Positions 33,164 to 40,585 of a stretch of 64,000 nucleotides of DNA are shown in pieces; positions within the stretch are counted from its first letter, which is position 1; every line of letters starts with the position of its first letter. Source of the stretch: Rubrobacter_D sp963840835 (lineage in GTDB: Bacteria; Actinomycetota; Rubrobacteria; Rubrobacterales; Rubrobacteraceae); contig CAWJAM010000006.1 of assembly GCA_963840835.1 (NCBI GenBank), forward strand, positions 607,902 through 671,901, written 5' to 3'. The translations under genes were made by a program, and so were the position numbers. Under the pieces are notes generated by a model. That model did not search any database. It was given only the letters and a program-made list of their open reading frames with translations, and was not told the DNA's origin.

Positions 33164-34049
33164 CGGCGCGTTCACGGCCCTCGTTACACCTTTTCGGAAC
33201 GGGGAGGTGGACGTCGAAGCTTTGGAGGGTATGGTGGAGTTCCAGATCCAGGGCGGCGTCCACGGCCTCGTCCCCTGCGGAACCACAGGCGAGACCCCGG
33301 CCATGAGCGAGGAGGAAGACCGCCTCGTAATAGGTACCGCCGTCAGGGTCGCGGACGGCCGGGTGCCCATCGTCGCAGGTACCGGCTCCAACAGCACGGA
33401 CATGGCGATCAAATACACCAGGACGGCGGAAGAGGAGGGCGCCGACGGCTCTCTGCAGGTCGCGCCCTACTACAACAAGCCCACCCAGGAGGGGCTGTAC
33501 AGGCACTTCGCGGCGATCGCCCAGAGCACGGACCTTCCCATCGTCCTCTACAACATCCCGGGCCGTACCTCCGTTACCATCTCCGCCGAGACCATTGCCC
33601 GCCTCGCCGATCTCCCGAACATCGTCGGGGTCAAGGAGTCGACACTCTCGATGAACATGGTCAGCGACATAAGGAGCCTCTGCGGCGAGGAGTTCGCCAT
33701 CCTCTCCGGGGATGACCCGATGACGCTCCCCATGATGGCGCTCGGGGGGCACGGCGTTATCTCCGTCGCCTCAAACGTCGCCCCAGCGGCGGTCTCGGAC
33801 ATGGTAGACGCCATCTTGACCGGCGACTGGGAGCGAGGCCGCGAACTCCACTACGAGCTCCTGCCGCTCTTTCGGGCCCTCTTCGTCGAGACCAACCCCA
33901 TTCCCGTCAAGACGGCGGCCTCAATCCTGGGCCTCTGCTCGGACGAGATGCGGCTGCCGATGATCCCACTTCAAGGTGATAACCTCGACACCCTAAGGCG
34001 CACGATGGAAGAATCGAACCACCTCCTCCCGACCCCCGAGGAAGTGTGA
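33156..34049 (+). CDS. dapA: 4-hydroxy-tetrahydrodipicolinate synthase
   Basis: 297 residues, (beta/alpha)8 barrel. Active-site elements: CGTTGETPAMSEEE (41-54), YYNKPTQEGLY, Tyr132 in YNIPGRTSV and Schiff-base Lys160 in VGVKEST. Condenses pyruvate with aspartate semialdehyde. Middle gene of lysC-dapA-dapB, overlapping both neighbours (8 and 4 bp). Confidence 0.96.
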   Translation: MFSGAFTALVTPFRNGEVDVEALEGMVEFQIQGGVHGLVPCGTTGETPAMSEEEDRLVIGTAVRVADGRVPIVAGTGSNSTDMAIKYTRTAEEEGADGSLQVAPYYNKPTQEGLYRHFAAIAQSTDLPIVLYNIPGRTSVTISAETIARLADLPNIVGVKESTLSMNMVSDIRSLCGEEFAILSGDDPMTLPMMALGGHGVISVASNVAPAAVSDMVDAILTGDWERGRELHYELLPLFRALFVETNPIPVKTAASILGLCSDEMRLPMIPLQGDNLDTLRRTMEESNHLLPTPEEV

Positions 34050-34819
34050 CCCGGGTAGCCATAATCGGGGCAGCTGGCCGAATGGGCCGCGAGCTCTGCC
34101 GCGCGGCCATCGAAACGGAAGGAATAGACCTTGCCGGCGGCACGGTCGAACCCGGTGCCCCCGAGCTAGGCTCCGACCTCGGCGAGTTGTGCGGCCTGGG
34201 GACGATGGGCGTAGAGGCCACGGAAGATCCACCCGAGTCAGCGGAGGTCCTGATCGAGTTCACGACGCCCGAGGCGACCGTAGAGCACCTCTCCCTCGGC
34301 AGACCGCACGTCATCGGGACGACGGGCCTCTCAGGGGACCAGCGCCAGAGGGTCGAAGACGCTGCGCAGAACTTCCCCATCGTTCTCGCCCCGAACATGA
34401 GCGTCGGGGTGAACCTGTTGCGCGGGGTCGTGCTTGAGCTATCTGAGAAGCTCGGCGCCGACTACGACATCGAGGTCGTCGAAGCCCACCACAGGAACAA
34501 GAAGGACGCACCGTCGGGCACCGCCCTGTTCCTCGCGCGGGCCGCGGCCGAGGGGAGGGGCGAGGATCTGGACGAGGCCGCCGTCTACGGGCGGGAGGGT
34601 CTCTCGCCCAGGCGGGAAGGTGAGATCGGCATCCACGCCCTGCGCGGCGGCGCGGTCGTCGGCGAGCACCGCCTCATCTTCTACTCGGGAGGCGAAGAGA
34701 TCGAGGTCATCCACCGCGCCCTCTCCCGCCGCACCTTCGCCGACGGCGCGCTGCGGGCCGCGCGCTTCGCCGCGGACGCGCAGCCTGGGCTTTACTCCAT
34801 GGCCGACGTGCTGGCATAA
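34046..34819 (+). CDS. dapB: 4-hydroxy-tetrahydrodipicolinate reductase
   Basis: 257 residues. N-terminal nucleotide-binding GAAGRMGREL, IGTTGL, APNMSVGVNLL, and the substrate motif EAHHRNKKDAPSGTA with catalytic His and Lys; C-terminal GIHALRGG and FYSGGEEIEVIHRALSR. GTG start overlaps dapA's stop (GTGA). Third gene of the operon; aspartate-semialdehyde dehydrogenase is not in the window. Confidence 0.96.
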   Translation: MTRVAIIGAAGRMGRELCRAAIETEGIDLAGGTVEPGAPELGSDLGELCGLGTMGVEATEDPPESAEVLIEFTTPEATVEHLSLGRPHVIGTTGLSGDQRQRVEDAAQNFPIVLAPNMSVGVNLLRGVVLELSEKLGADYDIEVVEAHHRNKKDAPSGTALFLARAAAEGRGEDLDEAAVYGREGLSPRREGEIGIHALRGGAVVGEHRLIFYSGGEEIEVIHRALSRRTFADGALRAARFAADAQPGLYSMADVLA

Positions 34820-34822
34820 GGC

Positions 34823-34882
34823 TTCAGGTTAAAGGCATCAGGAAGAACAAGAAGCTGAAATGCTGACTAGCTGAAATGCTAA
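34823..34882. repeat. Mixed CAGGCATCAGG and GCTGAAATGCTGA repeat fragment
   Basis: GGCTTCAGGTTAAAGGCATC, AGG, then AAGAACAAGAAGCTGAAATG, CTGACTAGCTGAAATGCT. The AACAAGAAGCTGA segment is the complement of the TTCTTGCTGA loop in other family A copies. Fragments of families A and B are adjacent here. Confidence 0.65.
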
Positions 34883-34898
34883 TCAACGGGAGGAACAC

Positions 34899-36752
34899 AT
34901 GACCGACACTGCTACTGTGCCCTTGATCCCTCGCGAAATCCTCTTCGGCAATCCGGAGCGGATGGGGCCGCGCCTCTCGCCCGACGGAGAACGCCTGGCC
35001 TACCTCGCTCCCAGGAGCGGCGTCTTGAACGTCTGGGTCGGCCCCGTCGGGGGCACCCCCGACGACTTCGAACCCGTGACTGACGACCGCAAGCGCGGCA
35101 TCAGGGTGTTTTTCTGGGCCGAGGACGACCGCCACATCGTCTACCTCCAGGACGAGGGCGGCGACGAGAACTGGAGGGTCCACGCCGTGGATGCGGCGAC
35201 GAGGGAGGACCGCGACCTGACGCCCTTCGACGACGTTCAGGCCAAGATAGTGGACAAGAGCCGCCACTTCCCCGACACGCTGCTCGTCGCGCTGAACAGG
35301 GAGAACAAGGAGCTCCACGACGTCTACCGGCTGACCCTCTCGACCGGCAACCTCGAGCTCGCAGCCAGAAACCCAGGCGGCGTCATCGGCTGGATCGCGG
35401 ACGCCCACTTCGGGGTGCGGGGCGCGATGGCGGCCACCCCCGACGGCGGCTTCGAGTTGCTCCTCAGGGACGCCGAAGACGCGGACTGGCGCACAATCCT
35501 CGGCTGGGGCAAGGAGGACGCGCTCTCCAGCGCCCCCGTAGGCTTTACGGAGAGCGGCGAGAAGATGTACCTCCTTGACTCGCGCGGGGCGAACGCCTCG
35601 CGCCTGGTCCTGCTCGACCTCGAAAGCGGCGACACGGAGACGCTGATCGAGGATGCGCGCTACGACGTCGGCCAGGTACTGACGAACCCCGAGACCCACG
35701 AGGCGCAGGCCGCCGCCGTCGCTCGTGCCAGGACGGATTGGGTCGTCCTCGACGACCGGATCAGGGAAGACTTCGACGCCATAGAGGGCATAGACCGCGG
35801 GGACTTCGCCGTGGCGAGCCGCGACAGGGCCGACGAGAACTGGCTCATCGCCTTCAACTCCGACGACGGCGGCGCATCCTACTACGCCTTCGACCGCAAC
35901 AGCAGGCGCGGCGAGCACCTCTTCGACGCCCGCCCCGACCTCGCCGAATACGACCTCGCCAGGATGGAGCCCATCTCCTTCACCTCCCGCGACGGCCTGA
36001 CCATAGAGGGCTACCTCACCCTGCCACCCGGAGAGCCAGATAGGCCCATGCCGATGGTGCTCAACGTTCACGGTGGGCCCTGGGTGCGGGACGGGTGGGG
36101 CTACGACCCGGAGGCACAGTGGTTCGCCAATCGAGGTTACGCCTGTTTGCAGGTCAACTACCGGGGCTCGACGGGGTACGGTAAGGGATTCCTCAACGCG
36201 GGCAACAAAGAGTGGGGCGCCAGGATGCACGACGACCTCGTCGACGCGGTCGAGTGGGCCGTAGATGAGGGCGTGGCCGACCCCGGTCGGGTCGCCATCT
36301 TTGGCGGGTCTTACGGCGGGTACGCCGCGCTCGTCGGGGCCACGTTCACGCCCGACCTCTTCCGGTGCGCGGTGGACATCGTCGGTCCTTCGAGCCTGAT
36401 CACCCTGATCAACAGCATACCGCCTTACTGGAAACCACTACTCTCCACCTTCCACGAGCGGGTCGGTAACCCCGACACGGAGGAAGATTTCCTCAAGTCT
36501 CGCTCGCCACTTTTCTTTGTGGACCGCCTCAGAATACCGATGCTCATAGCCCAGGGCGCCAACGACCCGCGGGTAAAGCAGGCCGAATCGGAGCAATTCG
36601 TCGCCGCCATGAAAGACAAGGGCATCGACCACGAATACCTGCTCTTCGAGGACGAAGGCCACGGCTTCGCCCGTCCGGAGAACCGCCTGATCTTCTACGC
36701 GGCAGCCGAACGCTTTCTGGCTAAGCACCTCGGCGGTCGGGCCGAAGAATAG
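34899..36752 (+). CDS. S9-family prolyl oligopeptidase-like peptidase
   Basis: 617 residues. The N-terminal half is a WD/beta-propeller-like repeat region (GPRLSPDGERLAYLAP, HIVYLQDEGGDENWRVHAVD). The C-terminal alpha/beta hydrolase has the triad Ser471 (GGSYGGYAAL), Asp556 (QGANDPRV) and His588 (EDEGHGF). Likely an acylaminoacyl- or dipeptidyl-type peptidase, cytoplasmic as no signal peptide is visible. Start ATG after GGGAGGAACAC. Confidence 0.93.
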   Translation: MTDTATVPLIPREILFGNPERMGPRLSPDGERLAYLAPRSGVLNVWVGPVGGTPDDFEPVTDDRKRGIRVFFWAEDDRHIVYLQDEGGDENWRVHAVDAATREDRDLTPFDDVQAKIVDKSRHFPDTLLVALNRENKELHDVYRLTLSTGNLELAARNPGGVIGWIADAHFGVRGAMAATPDGGFELLLRDAEDADWRTILGWGKEDALSSAPVGFTESGEKMYLLDSRGANASRLVLLDLESGDTETLIEDARYDVGQVLTNPETHEAQAAAVARARTDWVVLDDRIREDFDAIEGIDRGDFAVASRDRADENWLIAFNSDDGGASYYAFDRNSRRGEHLFDARPDLAEYDLARMEPISFTSRDGLTIEGYLTLPPGEPDRPMPMVLNVHGGPWVRDGWGYDPEAQWFANRGYACLQVNYRGSTGYGKGFLNAGNKEWGARMHDDLVDAVEWAVDEGVADPGRVAIFGGSYGGYAALVGATFTPDLFRCAVDIVGPSSLITLINSIPPYWKPLLSTFHERVGNPDTEEDFLKSRSPLFFVDRLRIPMLIAQGANDPRVKQAESEQFVAAMKDKGIDHEYLLFEDEGHGFARPENRLIFYAAAERFLAKHLGGRAEE

Positions 36753-36754
36753 AG

Positions 36755-36800
36755 CGGTTCGCTTCGCGAACCGCGGCTACAGGTTTCAGGCATCAGGTTT
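36755..36800. repeat. GCGGTTCG hairpin, CTACAG and CAGGTTTCAGGCATCAGG heptamers
   Basis: GCGGTTCGCTTCGCGAACCGC forms a hairpin two or three bases past the peptidase stop, then GGCTACAGG and TTTCAGGCATCAGGTTTC. It faces the inverted heptamer block at 37083-37112; the two bracket the small HTH gene. Confidence 0.7.
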
Positions 36801-36849
36801 CGTACCGAGACCGCGTTCGGGGCACGGGCATACGAGGGTCCCACCTGAC

Positions 36850-37014
36850 TCAGTCTTCCGAGACTGGTCCGGTTTCGTCTTCCCCTGGTGAGATCAGGGT
36901 CTCCACCCAGCTCACGTCGACGCCCAGCCTGCTCGCGACCTCCCCGTCGGAGAGGCCGAGCCGCCTCAGGCGTTCGACCTCCTCGGCCGTACAGACCTCG
37001 CCGCGCTCCTCCAA
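36850..37014 (-). CDS. 54-residue helix-turn-helix protein
   Basis: TTG at 37014, preceded by AGGTGA seven bases upstream, opens a 54-codon frame. It reads LEERGEVCTAEEVERLRRLG, then LSDGEVASRLGVDVSWVETL and an acidic tail ending DETGPVSED. LSDGEVASRLGVDVSWVETL is a clear helix-turn-helix. No family name can be assigned. Flanked on both sides by inverted heptamer repeats (36755-36800 and 37083-37112). Confidence 0.6.
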   Translation of the reverse strand: MEERGEVCTAEEVERLRRLGLSDGEVASRLGVDVSWVETLISPGEDETGPVSED

Positions 37015-37082
37015 ACCATTTCACCTGCTTTCGCGGGTTCGGGGCATCATCTCGCGTAGCACCGGATTTCTCCTTGCCTTCC

Positions 37083-37112
37083 CTGAAGCCTGTAGCCTGA
37101 AACCTGAAGCCT
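37083..37112. repeat. CCTGAAGCCTG heptamer block (inverted half of the 36755 element)
   Basis: CCTGAAGCCTGTAGCCTGAA, ACCTGAAGCCTG: four heptamers complementary to the CAGGTTTCAGGCATCAGG block on the other side of the small HTH gene. Confidence 0.75.
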
Positions 37113-37126
37113 GTGAGCGCTTGCGT

Positions 37127-37384
37127 TCACAAGAGGATGAGCATGATAAACGCGACGTAGGCGATGATGTTTACGAGCCAACTGTTCGCGTTCATCCAGT
37201 CACGCACCTTCGGCGTTAGGCGCTTCGCGCGCCTGCTGAACAGCAGGTATGCCAGCAAGGGGAGGGCGGCGACGAAGGCGGCCGAGACCTTCACGGGCCT
37301 GGGGGCGGTGATCAAGACCACGTCCGCCATGATCCCAGGCCCCACCATCATAGTGATGGCGAGGGGGAGGAAGTCCAGATTCAT
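37127..37384 (-). CDS. Short membrane protein resembling a cut-down GAP/LysE-like transporter
   Basis: 85 residues from ATG 37384. MNLDFLPLAITMMVGPGIMA, DVVLITAPRPVKVSAAFVAA looks like the first helices of the GAP (Sap, sulfolipid-addressing) family, and RDWMNANSWLVNIIAYVAFI resembles its last ones; the middle helices are missing compared with about 220 residues in the family. Three membrane segments. It may be an internally deleted derivative or an unrelated small protein. Confidence 0.55.
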   Translation of the reverse strand: MNLDFLPLAITMMVGPGIMADVVLITAPRPVKVSAAFVAALPLLAYLLFSRRAKRLTPKVRDWMNANSWLVNIIAYVAFIMLILL

Positions 37385-37441
37385 GGATTCATGATGCCAC
37401 GCGAGGAAGCCCCCGCACCTCGGAGGTGCCACGCGGACCGT

Positions 37442-37723
37442 TCAGACGCTCGAGGGCAACTCCAGGCTCATACCGGGGTAGATCTCATACCCCGAGAGGT
37501 CGTTGGCCTCTCGGATGGCCTCGACCTTGGGCCTCGGGTCCTCCCAGAGGGCGGTGTGCTCGATGGCTATCCCCCAGAGCGTATCCCCGGGCGCGACGGT
37601 GTAGCTGGCGGACCGCGGCTCAGCCCCGAGCCCGCCGCCCGTGTAAACGGCAGTGGCGAGGACGCCGGCCACTAACAGGGCCCCGAGCCTGCGGCGACGA
37701 TATTTTGCGCGGTCCACTCTCAC
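37442..37723 (-). CDS. LysM-domain cell-surface protein
   Basis: 93 residues. Basic N terminus (VRVDRAKYRRRRLG), one membrane/signal segment (ALLVAGVLATAVYTGGG), then one LysM domain (SYTVAPGDTLWGIAIEHTAL through YEIYPGMSLELPSSV) that binds peptidoglycan. GTG at 37723 is preferred; GTG at 37717 is possible. The frame continues upstream but overlaps divergent dapF. Confidence 0.8.
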   Translation of the reverse strand: MRVDRAKYRRRRLGALLVAGVLATAVYTGGGLGAEPRSASYTVAPGDTLWGIAIEHTALWEDPRPKVEAIREANDLSGYEIYPGMSLELPSSV

Positions 37724-37794
37724 TCGGCAAATATACGGGAGGCTCAGGCCACTCCCAACGGTAATTTTGGCGCCAATGCGCGTAGTCCGTCCGG

Positions 37795-37807
37795 TAGAAT
37801 CATCCCT
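37795..37807 (+). promoter_or_regulatory. -10 element TAGAAT giving a probable leaderless dapF transcript
   Basis: TAGAAT at 37795-37800 lies seven bases before the dapF ATG at 37808, so transcription would start at the initiation codon. No ribosome binding site precedes the ATG, which agrees with leaderless translation. The -35 is weak. Confidence 0.5.
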
Positions 37808-38596
37808 ATGCGCTTCACGAAGATGCAGGGCTGCGGCAACGACTTTCTCGTCTTCGACCCCGACGAGGTCGAGGGGGTAGACCTGGCGAACCTCGCCAGA
37901 AGAGCCTGCGACAGGCACTTCGGCGTCGGGGCGGACGGGATACTCGTTCCCGCTCCCTCTGAAACCGCCGACATAAGGATGGTCTACCTGAACTCGGACG
38001 GTTCCTCCTCCGAGATGTGCGGCAACGGCCTGCGTTGCCTCGCGCGCTACGCGAAGGACCGCGGGATGGTCGATGGCGAAGCCATGACCGTCGCCACGGG
38101 AGCGGGGATCAAGAAGGTCGTCCTCTTCGAGGACGGCTCCTCGCGGGTGGATATGGGAGCCCCCGGCCTCGACGCCGAGGTCGAGGTAGGTGGTTTTCGC
38201 TTCCTGCGCGTCTCGATGGGCAACCCGCACGCCGTGACCTTTCTGGAGACCGAAGCTGCCGTGGAGGCGCTGGACCTCGCCGAGGTCGGAGCGCCCATCG
38301 AGAGAGATCCCACGTTCCCAAACAAGACGAACGTAGAGTTCGGGTTCGCGCGAGGCGGACACGGTGTGAGGATGAGGATCTGGGAACGCGGCGCCGGTGA
38401 GACCCTCGCCTCCGGGTCTGGCTCGTGCGCCGTCGCGGTCGCCGCGATACAGCAAGCCCACTCCCGGAGCCCGGTCCGCGTACACATGGACGGTGGCGTG
38501 GTGGAGATAGAGTGGTCAGGCAAAGGCCAGCCCGTATACATAAGAGGACCAGCCGAATACGTCTGCGAAGGTGAGCTACTGCTCTATCAAGAGTGA
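37808..38596 (+). CDS. dapF: Diaminopimelate epimerase
   Basis: 262 residues. Two catalytic Cys: Cys71 in SSSEMCGNGLRC and Cys207 in ASGSGSCAVA. Also GCGNDFLVFDP at the N terminus, MGNPHAVTF and PNKTNVEF. Converts LL- to meso-diaminopimelate for lysine and peptidoglycan. Separated from lysC-dapAB by the S9 peptidase and small genes. Confidence 0.95.
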   Translation: MRFTKMQGCGNDFLVFDPDEVEGVDLANLARRACDRHFGVGADGILVPAPSETADIRMVYLNSDGSSSEMCGNGLRCLARYAKDRGMVDGEAMTVATGAGIKKVVLFEDGSSRVDMGAPGLDAEVEVGGFRFLRVSMGNPHAVTFLETEAAVEALDLAEVGAPIERDPTFPNKTNVEFGFARGGHGVRMRIWERGAGETLASGSGSCAVAVAAIQQAHSRSPVRVHMDGGVVEIEWSGKGQPVYIRGPAEYVCEGELLLYQE

Positions 38597-38648
38597 CCTC
38601 CTGTAAACCCTGCGTAGGTAGGGGAGCTAGGCCAGCAGAGAGCGTGCC

Positions 38649-38937
38649 GTGTCCCTGCCTCCTATCTCTCGGTGCTCTACGCCGCCGTCGAGCACGAAGG
38701 GGTGCCACTCTCGCGCTACGCGGTGGACGTGGAGACCGCCACCGGCAGGCTGCGGTCCGTGGGTCGGCCGAGACCGTTCGAGGGCCCCCGCGTGCTCCCC
38801 GACCACGGCCCCTCGCGTCGGACGCCATCGGCGACGGCGGTTGGTCGGAGGCGTTGAGGCTCGAGGGGTACGCCCTGAGGAGCCCCTGCCGTCCCGAGGG
38901 GTTGCAGCAGACGCTGTTCGCCTACCACCGGGCCTGA
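38649..38937 (+). pseudogene. Possible frameshifted remnant, unknown product
   Basis: One frame reads SVLYAAVEHEGVPLSRYAVD, VETATGRLRSVGRPRPFEGP up to about 38790. A different frame then reads LASDAIGDGGWSEALRLEGY, ALRSPCRPEGLQQTLFAYHR A to the TGA at 38935. Together they would make about 90 residues of protein-like sequence. I see no family and the call is weak. Confidence 0.3.
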
Positions 38938-39036
38938 GGGTAGCTTTTCGGGATAGGACCAGAGTCCAAAACCAGAGAAGGACCCTAGAGCCTTGATGGC
39001 TGCGAGCAGTGCTGCTTCGTCTTTTCCTACTAGCCT

Positions 39037-39474
39037 CTACTCGGGACGAGCCACGAAGAGGTTTTCGCAGGTCGTTGCCTGTTGAGGGTCGACAGCGTCT
39101 TCTTCATCGACGTAGGCCGTGTCGTTGTTACCCGTACCGCAGCTAACTGAATCCACGTGACCGTCGGCAGCGAGGATCGTGTCATTGCCGGAGCCGCCCA
39201 ACAAATCGTCCTGACCGAACCCGCCGTCTATGCGGTCATTACCGGCTCCGCAAAATACCAGGTCGGCACCACTGCCGCCGTAACAATCGTCGTTGCCTCC
39301 CAGACCCCTGATCTCGTCTGCGGCACCGAGCCCGTAGATCCGGTCCAGCTGACTGGTGCCTTTGAGGTCGTCCTGCTTAAAAGTGCCCCTTATGTCTTTG
39401 GCCAGCGCCACCCCGCCGAGCAACATCGCTCCTACCAACAACGTCCCACCAAGTAGGACCACCCGTCGTAGCAT
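39037..39474 (-). CDS. Secreted RTX-like Ca-binding repeat protein
   Basis: 145 residues from ATG 39474 (GGGGG eight bases upstream). Signal peptide MLRRVVLLGGTLLVGAMLLG, then GLGGNDDCYGGSGADLVFCG, AGNDRIDGGFGQDD and GGSGNDTI, which are hemolysin-type GGxGxD nonapeptides forming a short beta-roll that binds calcium. Contains several Cys, unusual for RTX repeats. Probably secreted; function unknown. Confidence 0.75.
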   Translation of the reverse strand: MLRRVVLLGGTLLVGAMLLGGVALAKDIRGTFKQDDLKGTSQLDRIYGLGAADEIRGLGGNDDCYGGSGADLVFCGAGNDRIDGGFGQDDLLGGSGNDTILAADGHVDSVSCGTGNNDTAYVDEEDAVDPQQATTCENLFVARPE

Positions 39475-39540
39475 GAGCAATACCCCCTTTACCAATAGTG
39501 GGGCGGTCAAATAAAGGGTTATGGCCGCCCCGGTTAGCTA

Positions 39541-39870
39541 ATGAGGGAACTCTACACCATCATGAATGGACGATGTACCTCTTTTTGAGAGATTATCTGA
39601 GCGATACCGAGTCCGTCAGAACTCTCGCGCTTTGTGCTCGCGGATGCACACCAAGGCCAACTCGACGAAGCCGACGCCATCCTCGAAGTGTTCCGCCACG
39701 CGGGTGAGAACGGGTCAGCCCACCGCTTCGATCCACGTCGGCTCTTTGAGTCTTGCTACCCATACCTTGCGTCCGAGGGTGGGATCCGCGCCCACGGCTC
39801 GTACACCCAGCATACCAGGCTACCTGGTAGCGCCGCACATCACCCATTTGCGTGATATCTCGCCGGAGAA
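39541..39870. other. Gap without a confident gene
   Basis: A plus-strand frame from a GTG at 39634 to a TGA at 39853 would encode a 73-residue acidic-to-neutral protein beginning VLADAHQGQLDEADAILEVF. Competing frames exist on both strands, none has a ribosome binding site, and no family is recognised. I leave the stretch unassigned. Confidence 0.4.
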
Positions 39871-40524
39871 TTACCGGATCTCGACGAGACCGTGGCGGGC
39901 GGCGAAGAGCAGGGCCTGAATCCGCGAGTGCACCCCGAGCTTGTTCAGGATGTTCATCATGTGGGTGCGTTCAGTGTCCACGCTCATGTGGAGTTTAGCC
40001 GCGATCTCCTTGTTGGAGAGGCCTTCGGCGAGCGACCGCAGGACCTCCCTTTCGCGGGGTGTTATCTGCTCGATGCTGACCCGCGCTTCGAGTTCCTCCT
40101 CGCGGTTCTGCCCGGCCAGGCGGAGCAATTCGACGAGCTCATCCTGGGAGAACAGGGTCTCACCTTCACCCAGACGCCGCGTGGCGTCGAGTATCACGTC
40201 GACATCGGCCGACTTGTGCAGGACGCCGGCCGCGCCGGCCTCTACAGCCCTGGCGTGATTTGCCCTGTCCAGGCTCGCCGTCAGGACGAGCGCCGCGAAG
40301 TCCGCATTGGCGTCGCGCAGCTCGGCGATCAGGCCCGTACCCTCGCCGTCTGGCAGGGAGAGGTCTATGACCCCAAGGTCGGCCTCGGAGCCTTCCATCG
40401 CCCGGCGGGCTTCGACGAGCGTCCCGGCCTGGGCGACCACCCGGAAGTCGGGCTGCTGGTCGAAGAGGTATGCGAGCGTCTGACGGAACGAGGTGTGGTC
40501 CTCAACGAGCAAGATTCGCTGCAA
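39871..40524 (-). CDS. NarL/LuxR-family response regulator
   Basis: About 217 residues: receiver domain (LLVEDHTSFRQTLA, phospho-acceptor in GVIDLSLPDG, LTASLDRANH) and a LuxR-type HTH (ITPREREVLRSLAEGLSNKE, IAAKLHMSVDTERTHMMNIL). A TATATT -10 at 40550-40555 lies just upstream, so the TTG at 40524 (after AAAGGGAAAAG) is preferred to the TTG at 40551. Partner of the adjacent sensor kinase. Confidence 0.9.
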   Translation of the reverse strand: MQRILLVEDHTSFRQTLAYLFDQQPDFRVVAQAGTLVEARRAMEGSEADLGVIDLSLPDGEGTGLIAELRDANADFAALVLTASLDRANHARAVEAGAAGVLHKSADVDVILDATRRLGEGETLFSQDELVELLRLAGQNREEELEARVSIEQITPREREVLRSLAEGLSNKEIAAKLHMSVDTERTHMMNILNKLGVHSRIQALLFAARHGLVEIR

Positions 40525-40585
40525 CTTTTCCCTTTCGCGGACCTCGAACAATATAGCAGCTTTGTCGGGGCAGACGCCGCCTCTC

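Noticed and set aside
34824..36230. 468-residue minus-strand open frame
   Set aside because: It is antisense to the S9 peptidase, whose catalytic residues are intact.
39593..39847. 84-residue minus-strand frame
   Set aside because: Arg/Gly-rich composition without a ribosome binding site; competes with an equally weak plus-strand frame.
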